Assembly (NCBI GenBank): GCA_002729885.1
Contig: PBUB01000035.1
Coordinates: 1 to 64,000 of the forward strand
DNA: 64,000 nt
From: Spirochaetaceae bacterium
GTDB lineage: Bacteria > Spirochaetota > Leptospiria > Leptospirales > Leptonemataceae
Direction: 5' to 3'
The notes beneath the pieces are model-generated. The model saw only the letters and a program-made list of their open reading frames with translations. It did not search any database and had not been told where the DNA came from. The position numbers and the translations under genes are program-made. This document shows, one piece after another, positions 1 to 8,968 of this stretch. Positions within the stretch are counted from its first letter, which is position 1. Every line of letters begins with the position of its first letter.

Positions 1-863
1 GCCGGCTTAAGCTGCTATATCAGCTATTCAAGCCTGGACTTGCCTTTTCTATCGTTGTTACGGTAGTGCCGGCATTGCTTCTGGAGGACCGAATCCCTTC
101 TCTGGAGTTGATATTCTATACTCTCCTGGGCACCGGACTTTCGGCCATGGCATCCTTTGCCTACAATCAGCTTCTGGAACAGCATACGGATGCGAAAATG
201 AAGCGCACTGCCCGCCGTGTACTTCCTTCCGGAAAGCTGGACCCTATTCTGGTCCATGTCATCGGCTCCAGCCTTCTGGGGGCTGGAATTCTGATTCTAT
301 ACATCAAGTCCGGATGGTTGGCCGCAGCTCTGGCTCTGTTTTCCTTTTTATTCTACGTCTTCATCTATACACTTCTTCTGAAGCCCCATACAGAGCACTC
401 TACCGTGCTCGGTGGAATCTGCGGAGCCATCGGTCCACTCATCGGCGAAGCTGCCCTTCGAGGAACAATAACAATAGAAGGAATTCTGCTATTCTTGCTG
501 GTATTTCTCTGGCAACCCCCCCATTTCTGGGCTCTATCGATATTCAGACTGGAAGACTATCGTTCAGCCGGATTCCCACTGCTTCCCGTAAAGCAGGGTA
601 TCCCTGTAACCGTGCAGCAGATGATCTTCTATCAGGCTTTGCTGGTAATTGCCATGATTCTGGTCTGGTTTCCAGCGGACATTGGATCCTATTTCTACCT
701 GGTCCTGTCTGTGCCTTTCGGACTCTATATTCTATATAAAATGGTGCTGCTTCGCAAGGAACCGTCCCCGGTGGCCGCCCGTTCCATATTTTTCCTCACA
801 ATCTTTCACAATATTCTGTGGCATGGCTCTCTCACCGCAGAATTACTTTTGCGTCACTGGTAA
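1..863 (+). CDS. ctaB: Heme O synthase (protoheme IX farnesyltransferase), 5'-truncated by window edge
   Basis: Integral membrane UbiA-superfamily prenyltransferase that farnesylates heme B to heme O for terminal oxidases. The frame is open to the left edge (codons from base 3), so the N-terminus lies outside the window; an internal GTG at 66 is not the likely start. Diagnostic motifs are visible: the substrate-binding block AKMKRTARRVLPSG, then LWQPPHFWALS and DYRSAGFPLLPV, all typical of CtaB/CyoE. Several hydrophobic helices follow to the C-terminus, and it ends at TAA 861-863. A dicarboxylate-type carrier starts 19 bases later on the same strand, possibly cotranscribed. The family assignment is firm; only the 5' end is missing. 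Confidence 0.93.
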   Translation, partial: RLKLLYQLFKPGLAFSIVVTVVPALLLEDRIPSLELIFYTLLGTGLSAMASFAYNQLLEQHTDAKMKRTARRVLPSGKLDPILVHVIGSSLLGAGILILYIKSGWLAAALALFSFLFYVFIYTLLLKPHTEHSTVLGGICGAIGPLIGEAALRGTITIEGILLFLLVFLWQPPHFWALSIFRLEDYRSAGFPLLPVKQGIPVTVQQMIFYQALLVIAMILVWFPADIGSYFYLVLSVPFGLYILYKMVLLRKEPSPVAARSIFFLTIFHNILWHGSLTAELLLRHW

Positions 864-882
864 TCCATGATTCCCATGGCCT

Positions 883-2331
883 GTGGCTGCCTCAAAATAC
901 ATTCAGTATCTCATCGCTGGTCTGGGCCTGGCCGGATTTTTGACTCTGCATTACCTGGCCCCGGAAACCGGAGGCGATGGGGCTGCGGCCTACTACACCC
1001 TGGGATTTATTTGCCTCCTGGCCTCTTTGTGGATTTCTGAAATCATTCCACTGGGCGCCGCCAGTTTACTTCCTCTGGTTTACTTTCCTCTGGCCGGCAT
1101 TCTGGATGCAAAAGAGCTGGGGGAGTCCTACTTTAACTCCACAATTTTCCTTTTCCTTGGAGGCTTCCTTCTGGCCGCTTCCATGGAAAAATGGAACCTG
1201 CATAAGCGCATCGCACTGTGGATACTGGCCATAACCGGTAAACAGATAGTCGCCGGCTTTATGATCGCCAGCGCCTTCTTGTCCATGTGGATTTCCAACA
1301 CCGCAACAGCCATGATGATGCTACCCATTGCCAGCGCTGTTCTCACCCGACTGTCCGGCCCTGGCTGGAATCGACCTGTATATCTGGGAGTGGCCTACGG
1401 CTGCTCCATTGGCGGCATCGCCACTCTCATTGGAACCCCTCCGAATCTGGCTTTCAGCCGAATCTACAACCAGAGCTTTGGCAGCGAAGGATTTCCTAAC
1501 TTTGCAGAATGGATCCTTATGGCTCTTCCGCTTGCAATAGTGCTGCTATTTGTGACCTATCTTGTGCTGGACAAATTACTTTATCAAGCAGGACGCGAAG
1601 GAAGCCTTGGCCGGGCTCACTGGAAGGCTCAACTGGTAGGTCTGGGGAGTCCTACAAAAGAAGAAAAGCTGGCAGGAGCAATATTTGCGCTTACGGCACT
1701 GCTGTGGGTATTTCGCAGTCCTCTGGAACTGGAAGTATTTCGCATCCCTGGCTGGATCGAGCTTCTGGACGGTCTTCCGGGACAGAAGAAGTTAAACGAT
1801 GGCGTGGTAGCCCTGATTATGGCCCTGCTCTGCTTCGCCATTCCTGCACCATCCAACAAAGGAAAGCGATTGCTGGAAGCCACGGACCTGGATCGCGTTC
1901 CCTGGTCCATTCTACTTCTTTTTGGAGCAGGATTTGCACTTGCATCCGCCTTTGAAAGTAGCGGACTTTCGCATATGGCCGGACTCTTTCTTCAGTCCAT
2001 TCGACCAGAGAGCGTATTTCTCATGATTCTGCTCATCAATTTTTCCATGAATATGATGACCGAATTCACATCCAACACTGCCACGGCTCAGATAATACTT
2101 CCCGTAATGGCCGCTCTTTCAAAGGAATCCGGACTGCCCGCATTTGGCCTTATGGCCGGAGTTACGTTTTCGGTTAGCATGGCCTTTATGATGCCGGTGG
2201 CCACGCCTCCCAATGCGATTGTATTTGGAAGCGGTAAATTGAGAATCATTGATATGGTTCGCACTGGACTGATTCTGAATCCAATTACGGCGCTGATCGT
2301 TTCGATCTATTGCTACTTTAGGTTTTTTTAA
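883..2331 (+). CDS. SLC13/DASS-family anion (dicarboxylate or sulfate) sodium symporter
   Basis: Inner-membrane carrier of the divalent anion:sodium symporter family, 482 residues, the usual length. The two inverted-repeat signature motifs are both present: SNTATAMMMLPIA with GTPPNLAF in the first half, and SNTATAQIILPVMAAL with VATPPNAIVFGSG in the second. The start is GTG at 883, because a TGA lies in frame 15 bases upstream and no ATG is available nearby; there is no strong ribosome binding site. Substrate cannot be told from sequence; C4-dicarboxylates, citrate or sulfate are all possible. It follows ctaB closely and is followed by a 233-base non-coding stretch. Confidence 0.9.
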   Translation: MAASKYIQYLIAGLGLAGFLTLHYLAPETGGDGAAAYYTLGFICLLASLWISEIIPLGAASLLPLVYFPLAGILDAKELGESYFNSTIFLFLGGFLLAASMEKWNLHKRIALWILAITGKQIVAGFMIASAFLSMWISNTATAMMMLPIASAVLTRLSGPGWNRPVYLGVAYGCSIGGIATLIGTPPNLAFSRIYNQSFGSEGFPNFAEWILMALPLAIVLLFVTYLVLDKLLYQAGREGSLGRAHWKAQLVGLGSPTKEEKLAGAIFALTALLWVFRSPLELEVFRIPGWIELLDGLPGQKKLNDGVVALIMALLCFAIPAPSNKGKRLLEATDLDRVPWSILLLFGAGFALASAFESSGLSHMAGLFLQSIRPESVFLMILLINFSMNMMTEFTSNTATAQIILPVMAALSKESGLPAFGLMAGVTFSVSMAFMMPVATPPNAIVFGSGKLRIIDMVRTGLILNPITALIVSIYCYFRFF

Positions 2332-2418
2332 TGCATTTGCAGACGGCGAAAGGTATCAGGTCATGGGTACCCCGCCCGTACAATTACAGCGCGCACATTT
2401 CCGGAAAATCGATGACCA

Positions 2419-2453
2419 ATCATCTGCTCTGATATACTATTCAAGCAGATGAT
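2419..2453. repeat. 10-bp perfect inverted repeat with 15-base loop
   Basis: ATCATCTGCT at 2419-2428 and its exact complement at 2444-2453 form a hairpin about 90 bases after the end of the SLC13 gene. It shares bases with the longer inverted repeat 2434-2537, so the two folds exclude each other. There is no following T-run, so it is not a typical intrinsic terminator. Confidence 0.5.
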
Positions 2454-2537
2454 CGAGTAGCGAAAGAAGTGAGCACTTGCGAAGCAAATTGAAATTCGTT
2501 CGGGGGCTCCAATTCATTCAAATGCGTTGAATAGTAT
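2434..2537. repeat. Long imperfect inverted repeat (attC-like fold) in intergenic region
   Basis: The 233 bases between the carrier and the reductase hold no gene but are strongly structured. An 11-bp perfect inverted repeat (2434-2444 and 2527-2537) brackets 82 bases. The pairing continues inward after a one-base bulge with GCA/TGC and TGA/TCA pairs. The right end carries GTTGAAT, which fits the integron core GTTRRRY; the left end carries ATTCAAG, one base off RYYYAAC. No integrase is in the window, so integron origin is only a suggestion. Confidence 0.4.
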
Positions 2538-2564
2538 TGGCAGTCAGCATTATAAGGCCGCTAT

Positions 2565-3098
2565 ATGAAGAAGATTCTTGCTATCTCGGGTAGCACTCGA
2601 AAAACATCTACGAACCACAGGATCCTGGATTATTTGAAGACTGCAGTCTCAGAAAAAGATGGATTTAGCATAGAAATCTATCCTGGTGTAGATACGTTGC
2701 CTCACTTCAATGAAGACCTGGATAAAGACCCTCCTGCATCCGTGATAGAATTTCGTAATGCCCTTTCCGGGTGCGATGGCGTAATTCTTTGCTCTCCGGA
2801 ATACGTATTCAGTCTTCCGGGAAGCTTCAAGAATGCCCTGGACTGGCTGGTGTCCACAACGGTACTTTTTCAAAAACCTCTGGCTATGATTGTTGCTGCT
2901 GCCAGCGGAGAGGAGGCCTTTCGTTCTCTGCGCAAAATTTCCGAAACCCTGGGTGCCAGCATTCAGGACGAATCTACTCTTCTTGTCCAGGGTGCCCGGG
3001 GCAAAATAGAAAGCGACGGAGAACCGAAGCCGGAGCTGAGCTCTGAACTGGACAGACTAATTGATTCATTTATGATGCAGATTTTCAACGCCAGCTAG
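2565..3098 (+). CDS. NAD(P)H-dependent FMN reductase family protein
   Basis: Soluble flavodoxin-fold oxidoreductase of the NADPH-dependent FMN reductase family, 177 residues, a normal length. The N-terminal phosphate-binding loop ISGSTRKTSTN and the central block SPEYVFSLPGSFKNALDWL are the two hallmark segments that bind FMN phosphate and isoalloxazine. Likely reactions are reduction of flavin, quinones, chromate or azo compounds; the substrate is not readable. It stands alone after a structured intergenic element and before a convergent lipoprotein gene, so context does not narrow the role. Confidence 0.88.
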   Translation: MKKILAISGSTRKTSTNHRILDYLKTAVSEKDGFSIEIYPGVDTLPHFNEDLDKDPPASVIEFRNALSGCDGVILCSPEYVFSLPGSFKNALDWLVSTTVLFQKPLAMIVAAASGEEAFRSLRKISETLGASIQDESTLLVQGARGKIESDGEPKPELSSELDRLIDSFMMQIFNAS

Positions 3099-3228
3099 AA
3101 TGCTTCTGCCAGCCTTTCTTTTCTTGACCCATTTCTATTCCGGATTCGCGACGGGATCGGGGCTGGCTCTATTCCAATGAATATGCTTTGATTCCAATAT
3201 CTGATCTGCAGAAAGAATACAGGCTGGC

Positions 3229-5367
3229 TTATATGCCGTTTGTTTCGTAGCGGAGCATTCGCACGTTGGAAATCACTCCATCCGTAAATGGTCCGGCGCC
3301 AATCAGATTTCCATGCCCCTGATAGGGACCTATGTTTGGCGTAAATATGCAGGTTTCATTGGATTCGCACAGGCCATTTTCATTTCCAATCCCATCGTTG
3401 ATCCTCTCGTAGGCTCTGCGAAGAAAGGTAGTGCTACAGAGACCAGTAGACCAGGCTCCTCCGCTGGCTGTGCAGCTGGCACTATTAAAATACCCCGGAT
3501 TGGAGCATACCTGGTCCTGCCAGACGGCACCAGGAATGGCTTCGCAGTTCACCTGGGTAGTTTCATTCCAGAGATGATAGAAGACATCGTTGCCGGAAGG
3601 CATGGACCATCGACTGCGAAGAACGGTATCTGTGGTTCTCAAACGAAAGTCCCAGATTCTACAGGGCGCCGCAGTACAGGGCCCAATATTGGTAACAGCC
3701 GCCACATCCCCGTTATCGCGACCCACAATACGCAGCCAGTGATCGAAATGAATACGATCGGCAGGCAATGCAGTAATAGTGCCGCTTGTATCCGATGGAT
3801 TGGATGTGTCGTCGGTACTGATCCGTTCTACGAAGCTACTGAGAGCATTCTGGCCCGGAATATGAATGAAATCCGAAGCCAGGTCCAGATTGCATCCAGT
3901 AAGAATTCCACTTCCGGCTACTCCTTCACAATTGTTTGCATTTGCTCCTGTAATCAGCTCTCCTGTAATATAACTATCGCTGGAAACAGGATCCGGATTG
4001 GCAAAACCAAAACCCAGGCCACTGGGATGATGGAGAAGCGCTACGTCAGAAACCTGGTTTCTATGCGATGGCCCGGAGTTTCCACCGCCCGTGGTGCTCA
4101 ACGTAAGACCGCTTCGCAGATGGTTGATGGAATACAGGTTCGATACCAGGTTATGGAGAGGACTACCAAATCCGATTACAAACCCTGCATAGGTTCCATT
4201 GGACCACAGTGCACCTCCGTTCAGTGCAACATTACCATCGCTATCCCAGTAAATCACGGAAACACTGGCATTGGCCATTATCAAGTAATTGAGCAGAACG
4301 TTGTTGTTACATTGAGCACTGGCAGCATCGCCAAAATAGAATCCGTAGTTGGGCCCCACAACGTTGATCCGATAAAAAGTATTATATCGATTTCCATTTC
4401 CGTTTTCTATACCGCGAAGAATGCTCTCTCCGCTAACTGTAATATGCGAAAGTAGATTATTGGAGCTTCCACCGTTCAGAACGATGGCATTGGACAGTCC
4501 ACCGCCGCTTTGCTGGATTCGAACATTCCTGAGCACACTGAAGTATACGTTGTTGTACTGTATCCCTGCGTCGTCGGCCAGATCAAAATCCCCTTCTACC
4601 CAGAGGAAATATTGTGCGAGACCTCTCACCAGTTGCTCACCGGGGGCAGCGCTTCCGCTCAAGTTGACCCCGGGCCTACCTACGAAGGCAATCCTGTCCG
4701 CATTGAGGTCAAAGGCCCCGGCCGGATTGGCAGTAAAAATATAAACGGTACCGGCAGCTGCAAGCGTACCGGCAGCAGGATTGGCCACAATTGGATTATT
4801 CCACCAGGTACTGGCATTGGTGGTTGTGCTCTTTCCATTGTCGGTGAACGTTACAGTAACCTGGATTGGCCTGAAACTCAATGTAGTCCAGTCAATGAGA
4901 TGAGATAGATGCTTTCCATCGCGCAGGCCTCCGGTAATCATCCTCACAGTGCCCGAGCTTACATCGCAGGTCCAGACAAATGCATCCAGGCTGTCCACGG
5001 CCTGGATGTTGGTACAGTTGCTACGGTTTTTGACCTCTACAAAGCGTTTTTCGCCACCATGGATGCACTTCCTGTAGCTGCCCATTTCCGTGCCGGCACA
5101 GGCAGTATCACTTGCGTTGAAGAAATTGGTTCCATCCGCCAGAACATAATCATTCCAGTTATTGCCACTTAATGGATACAGGGCCTGCACCGATCCCAGT
5201 TCTGGAGGAGAGCCATTTCCAAAGATTGCGGCCAGAACACCAGGATCCTCGGGATATTCGCGCACACAACCCAGGAATAAGCCGCCGGCCAACATCAAGG
5301 AAAACAGCAGAGAAGAGCAGGAGCCTCCCCATGGACGCCTTTTTGAGGGTTTGCGCACTCCTCCCAT
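3229..5367 (-). CDS. Large predicted outer-membrane lipoprotein of unknown function
   Basis: 712 residues. The N-terminus has basic residues (RKPSKRRP), a hydrophobic stretch and a lipobox ending FLGC, so it should be a lipoprotein. The body is rich in Asn, Gly and Ser with many short beta-prone segments (for example NNVYFSVLRNVRI, NLLSHITV, NNVLLNYLIM), suggesting a right-handed beta-helix with irregular rungs; this is an inference from pattern only. Cysteines in the C-terminal part may form disulfides. A TATAAT sequence ends one base upstream of the ATG at 5367, so the true start may lie a few codons downstream. It is convergent with the FMN reductase. I do not recognise a named family. Confidence 0.75.
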   Translation of the reverse strand: MGGVRKPSKRRPWGGSCSSLLFSLMLAGGLFLGCVREYPEDPGVLAAIFGNGSPPELGSVQALYPLSGNNWNDYVLADGTNFFNASDTACAGTEMGSYRKCIHGGEKRFVEVKNRSNCTNIQAVDSLDAFVWTCDVSSGTVRMITGGLRDGKHLSHLIDWTTLSFRPIQVTVTFTDNGKSTTTNASTWWNNPIVANPAAGTLAAAGTVYIFTANPAGAFDLNADRIAFVGRPGVNLSGSAAPGEQLVRGLAQYFLWVEGDFDLADDAGIQYNNVYFSVLRNVRIQQSGGGLSNAIVLNGGSSNNLLSHITVSGESILRGIENGNGNRYNTFYRINVVGPNYGFYFGDAASAQCNNNVLLNYLIMANASVSVIYWDSDGNVALNGGALWSNGTYAGFVIGFGSPLHNLVSNLYSINHLRSGLTLSTTGGGNSGPSHRNQVSDVALLHHPSGLGFGFANPDPVSSDSYITGELITGANANNCEGVAGSGILTGCNLDLASDFIHIPGQNALSSFVERISTDDTSNPSDTSGTITALPADRIHFDHWLRIVGRDNGDVAAVTNIGPCTAAPCRIWDFRLRTTDTVLRSRWSMPSGNDVFYHLWNETTQVNCEAIPGAVWQDQVCSNPGYFNSASCTASGGAWSTGLCSTTFLRRAYERINDGIGNENGLCESNETCIFTPNIGPYQGHGNLIGAGPFTDGVISNVRMLRYETNGI

Positions 5368-5368
5368 A

Positions 5369-5374
5369 ATTATA
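5369..5374 (-). promoter_or_regulatory. Possible -10 box (TATAAT) abutting the lipoprotein start
   Basis: The complementary strand reads TATAAT at 5374-5369, one base before the ATG at 5367. Transcription from it would begin inside the annotated reading frame, which would make this ATG unusable or the message nearly leaderless. A GGGAGGAG run lies immediately inside the frame and could serve a downstream start. No convincing -35 at 17 bases is seen. Confidence 0.3.
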
Positions 5375-5644
5375 CAACAGTATATGGGTCCGGAATTGCA
5401 ACTGCATTCTATTCATCTGTGAAGAGGATACAGAGCGGTGCTATGTAGCCGAAAATTCCAGAACTCTTAGTATCGCACTACAGGCTTTTCATTCACGATA
5501 AAGGCTCGAGATGACCGATTCTGCGGTAACCAGAGGTCCATTCCCTTTAAGGCAACGAACCGCCGCAAAGCGCCATTGACCTGCCTGGCAGGAAACGTCC
5601 GCTATGATTCCAGCAATCGCTAACGTAGTGCCAGGGTATCCTGT

Positions 5645-6352
5645 TCACCGGTTACCCTGCGGATAGGCAATATAGATATTCTGGTAGGGCAAAAAATCAT
5701 CCACCTGAACATCAAAGCCTGCTTGCTTCAGTTCATCGGTAACCTGTTTCTCTGAAAGTTTAATATGGGTCGGTGGTCCTACAGGCATGTCTCCCTGTTT
5801 GAAATCAATGATCACCAGAACTCCGCCATCTTTCAATCCCTGGCGAGCGGAACGAAAATAGCTCACCCTTTCATCGATATGATGATAAACATTCACGGAG
5901 AATATAGCATCCACCTCGCCGGAGCTCAGGCCAATGTTGTCTGGCTCCACCTTTCTGGTTTCCACCGGGCCTCCCTTGCGAAAAGAAGGATGGTTCTGGA
6001 TGTAATCCAGGAACCTGCTATCAACATCCAGTGCGATTACCTGAGCACCACGGTCCGCCATGCGAAAGCTGAAGTATCCGGTGCCAGCTCCTAGATCTGC
6101 CACTTTCAAACCCTTCCAGCCCTGTGCAAACCTGGGCGCCCGGGCCGAATGCTTCCTGAAGGCAAGGTCCAGACGATCCATCACCTGCCGCGGCTTTTGA
6201 TATTCATTCCTTTCTTCGCTTTCAAACCTGGCAACCAGATCATCAAAGCTGGTCTTATGCATATGCTCCTGGGCTGCATCATGCCCGGCTTTTTCGCAAA
6301 AGGGCAACAGACCACAGAGCGCTGCAACGATTCCAGATAAAATTCGCTTCAT
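5645..6352 (-). CDS. Class I SAM-dependent methyltransferase with N-terminal signal-like segment
   Basis: 235 residues. The Rossmann methyltransferase core is clear: motif I VADLGAGTGYFSFRMA, motif II acidic residue in VIALDVD, then VDAIFSVNVYHHID and GGVLVIIDF, as in the Methyltransf_11/25 type. Unusually, the first 20 residues (MKRILSGIVAALCGLLPFCE) look like a signal peptide or membrane anchor, possibly a weak lipobox. Since SAM is cytoplasmic, it may be tethered to the inner membrane, or the true start may be internal, although no good ribosome binding site marks another ATG. The substrate is unknown. It is flanked by 277 and 262 bases without genes. Confidence 0.82.
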   Translation of the reverse strand: MKRILSGIVAALCGLLPFCEKAGHDAAQEHMHKTSFDDLVARFESEERNEYQKPRQVMDRLDLAFRKHSARAPRFAQGWKGLKVADLGAGTGYFSFRMADRGAQVIALDVDSRFLDYIQNHPSFRKGGPVETRKVEPDNIGLSSGEVDAIFSVNVYHHIDERVSYFRSARQGLKDGGVLVIIDFKQGDMPVGPPTHIKLSEKQVTDELKQAGFDVQVDDFLPYQNIYIAYPQGNR

Positions 6353-6614
6353 ACATCAATAGTAATGATACCAGGTCTGGAAGCCATCAAAATGCTCCTG
6401 GATTATGGCTGGCCGCAGAAAACCCGGCCGCCCCGTGAAAGATCTGGATTCCTTCAGTAACATCAGCGCAATCAATCCACCGCCCAAACCATTCCACCGC
6501 AAAAAGGTGGGATTAGACCTGGCACCTACAGCAGAGAAGAAAAATCGCACTTTTCAATGGGCAAAGGCTTCTATTATCTGCTGGAATTCCCCATAACTTC
6601 TATCATGTAGTGGG

Positions 6615-7418
6615 ATGCCGGCCGTCTCCCGGATGATCAAAACAATTCAATTCATAGGTGTGCAGATAGCACTGCTGGCACTGTTGGGTCCGGCCAATCT
6701 GCTGGCGGAGGATGATCTGGTAATCATCGAGATCCTGGGCGGCGTAGGAACAGGAAGCGGCCCGGCTGTAGATAGAATAGAGTCCACAGATCATACCTAC
6801 TTCCTGCTGGAGGACTATTTAAATACCTCCGACGAAGAGATTCGCAAGATCCAACTCTTTCAGAATTTGCGTGGATTTGATCCGGAGATTAAGACATCTT
6901 CGCAGAGATTCAGCTTTATGGTGCAGGGAAGCCCGTTTTTTGAGATGGGCACCTCTCTGCAAATGTCCAATTTCAAAGCAACGAACCTCTACCCAAGATA
7001 TCTCAAGCCACTGTTTCCGTCCCCTATACCGTTTTATTCGCCATCCTGGAATGAAGGTCCCTTTCGCCAGCTAGCCAGAACAGATTACAACTCGGCTCTA
7101 TACCTTTACAACCTGCGTCAGGAGGAATATCTGGAGCCTTCATTCTTTCTTTCTCTTGATCTCAGGGTGGTGCTTCCTCTGGGCCCTGCGGCAATCTATC
7201 TTACTGGTTCCCTTCCCCTGGGCGAAAATTCCGGTAACGGCCGGTCCGCCTTCGCCCTGGGCTTTCGAATGCGTGTTTTGCCCGGCCTTGCCCTGTATGC
7301 AGAAGGCCATCGTAGCTACTCCAGCGTAGTGTGGGCCGATCAATATGGCCGGAACTTTACAGATATAGCCTACGATACCGGAGTTCGTTTTGGTATCGGC
7401 ATCGGCGGAGCCAATTAG
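6615..7418 (+). CDS. Predicted exported (outer membrane?) protein of unknown function
   Basis: 267 residues with an N-terminal signal peptide: hydrophobic core IQFIGVQIALLALLG and a plausible cleavage after NLLA before EDD. A second ATG at 6633 (MIKTIQF) gives a more compact signal peptide and may be the true start. The C-terminal half alternates hydrophobic and polar residues (SLDLRVVLPLGPAAIYLTGS, FALGFRMRVLPGLALYAEG, GVRFGIGIGG), resembling outer-membrane beta-strands, so a small beta-barrel is possible. I recognise no named family. It has no close neighbour on its strand; a 362-base gap follows. Confidence 0.7.
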   Translation: MPAVSRMIKTIQFIGVQIALLALLGPANLLAEDDLVIIEILGGVGTGSGPAVDRIESTDHTYFLLEDYLNTSDEEIRKIQLFQNLRGFDPEIKTSSQRFSFMVQGSPFFEMGTSLQMSNFKATNLYPRYLKPLFPSPIPFYSPSWNEGPFRQLARTDYNSALYLYNLRQEEYLEPSFFLSLDLRVVLPLGPAAIYLTGSLPLGENSGNGRSAFALGFRMRVLPGLALYAEGHRSYSSVVWADQYGRNFTDIAYDTGVRFGIGIGGAN

Positions 7419-7780
7419 AGTTTCCGGGAATTCAGGTCTCACGGTTCCGCCATTACTACCCGCCATATTTGCCAAAGTGTTTATTCCTTAATCGCCGGCC
7501 GCCCGTTTCGCCAGACCTGTGCCTTCCGGAATCGAATCGCCCGGTGCCTTTCACCTTTAAATCGCTGTCCACCTCCTTCTAACTCCAATCGCTGGGTCCA
7601 TGCATACTTGCTTTTTATCTCTCCCGGTCCCCGGGGCTCAAGGTCACCGGGACCAGGGGACTCATTGTTCCGTGTACTCCGGGTTGGAAAAACGCTGATT
7701 GGATAGTGCTGCGACAAAGTTGATTGATCAGTCAGTCAAAAATTTAATGACAGATCCGGCATTCCTGCTGAAATCCGGGA
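7419..7780. other. Intergenic stretch, no gene seen
   Basis: 362 bases between the exported protein and the metallo-beta-lactamase-fold gene. Reading frames here lack family features and ribosome binding sites. Near the right end, 7721-7734 is a near-palindrome (TGATTGATCAGTCA, 12 of 14 positions symmetric) of the kind bound by TetR-type repressors, but no such repressor is next to it. Confidence 0.4.
7721..7734. promoter_or_regulatory. Possible operator palindrome upstream of the MBL/SDR operon
   Basis: TGATTGATCAGTCA is symmetric at 12 of 14 positions and lies about 47-60 bases upstream of the start of the downstream gene, in a suitable place for repression. The similarity to TetR-family operators is only in general form. 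No regulator gene is adjacent. Confidence 0.25.
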
Positions 7781-8968
7781 ATGGCCCGGAGAAATAGCAA
7801 TCCACATTATTCCATTACTACAGAACTGGCTGGTTCTCGTGACTCCTACACTCCTCAGGTTCGTCTGGATGAAGTTCGCAAGGGATCCCTGAAGCTCAGA
7901 GAAAAGCTTCTATCTATGGACCAGGTGGTATTCTACAAGACCTGCGATCTGATTCGCGCTCCGTATCCAACTCGATATGGCCTTCTGAATGCTTATTCCA
8001 TGCCCACCCCGTTTATGCATATATTGAACCGATTGTTCATCGTTCAGTACAGGGCTGCATCCGGCATTCGCACATTACTGTTCTCTCCTTCAGACATCTA
8101 CGGCAACAGACTCACTCCCTTCTTTCATCGACTGGGAAAATCCTTTGGGCCCTTCGAAGAGATTGGAGCCAGATTCATGGCCCCGGTCATCGGCACGGTG
8201 GAGCAATGGCTGGAAAGCACAGGGATTTCACCGGAGCAGGTAGACTACATCTCCTATGACCATCTGCATACCCAGGACTTGAAGAAATGGCTGGGGAATG
8301 CCTCCGAACCAGGATTCTTTCCCAATGCGAAGCTTCTGGTCACCCGTCAGGAATGGGAATCTGCGAAAGCATTGCTGCCTCCCCAGGCAGACTGGTACTG
8401 TCCCGGCGGACTGGACGGAGTCCCGGAAAATCGAGTCATTTTCTTTGAAGATGATATTATCCTGGGCGAAGGTGTGGCACTGGTTCGCACACCGGGACAT
8501 ACAGAAGGAAACCATTCGCTGGTGGCGCATACCCCTGAAGGATTGATGGTATCCTCGGAAAATGGAGTAAGTGCCGATAGCTATAGTCCGCTTCATTCTC
8601 GCATTCCCGGAGTAAGATCGTATGCGAAAAAAACGGGAATGGAAGTGATTCTAAATGGAAACACCCTGGAAGGTGGCCTGGATCAATACATTTCCATGGT
8701 GCAGGAAAAGACCATCGCAGGTCCCTCCAGTAGAAATCCAGATTACTTCAATGTAGTACCTTCCTCGGAACTTACCTCTTACTGGGCTTTTCCCTTTATC
8801 AAACCAACGTTTTCTTTTGGTCCCCTTGAGTTTGGAACACCGGTTACGCCAGCACAGCAGCTTTCGCCTCAGTCCAGAAGATCCTACAGAAACAACCTAG
8901 GTCAGACCAGCAAGAAGGGCAGAACAAGAAATCCAGGTGCTGCCAGAGGAGCGAAGAAGGGGAAATGA
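7781..8968 (+). CDS. Metallo-beta-lactamase-fold hydrolase
   Basis: 395 residues. The fold is indicated by the metal-ligand region YDHLHTQDLKKW, a variant of HxHxDH in which the first histidine position is unusual (DHLHTQD), and by RTPGHTEGNHSL, the downstream histidine motif. About 70 extra C-terminal residues are basic and low complexity (RRSYRNN, KGRTRNPGAARGAKKGK), a likely disordered or membrane/nucleic-acid-contacting tail. The stop overlaps the ATG of the next gene by four bases (ATGA), so the two are translationally coupled to a short-chain dehydrogenase; a shared small-molecule or lipid pathway is inferred. The substrate is unknown. Confidence 0.8.
   Translation: MARRNSNPHYSITTELAGSRDSYTPQVRLDEVRKGSLKLREKLLSMDQVVFYKTCDLIRAPYPTRYGLLNAYSMPTPFMHILNRLFIVQYRAASGIRTLLFSPSDIYGNRLTPFFHRLGKSFGPFEEIGARFMAPVIGTVEQWLESTGISPEQVDYISYDHLHTQDLKKWLGNASEPGFFPNAKLLVTRQEWESAKALLPPQADWYCPGGLDGVPENRVIFFEDDIILGEGVALVRTPGHTEGNHSLVAHTPEGLMVSSENGVSADSYSPLHSRIPGVRSYAKKTGMEVILNGNTLEGGLDQYISMVQEKTIAGPSSRNPDYFNVVPSSELTSYWAFPFIKPTFSFGPLEFGTPVTPAQQLSPQSRRSYRNNLGQTSKKGRTRNPGAARGAKKGK

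Noticed and set aside
3313..4455. 380-residue frame on the plus strand opposite the large lipoprotein
   Set aside because: Antisense to a lipoprotein gene with a signal and lipobox; its own translation is rich in unusual runs and has no family features.
6405..6596. 63-residue frame MAGRRKPGRP..., AT-hook-like start
   Set aside because: No ribosome binding site, no similarity; the opposite frame in the same place is equally open, so it is likely chance.
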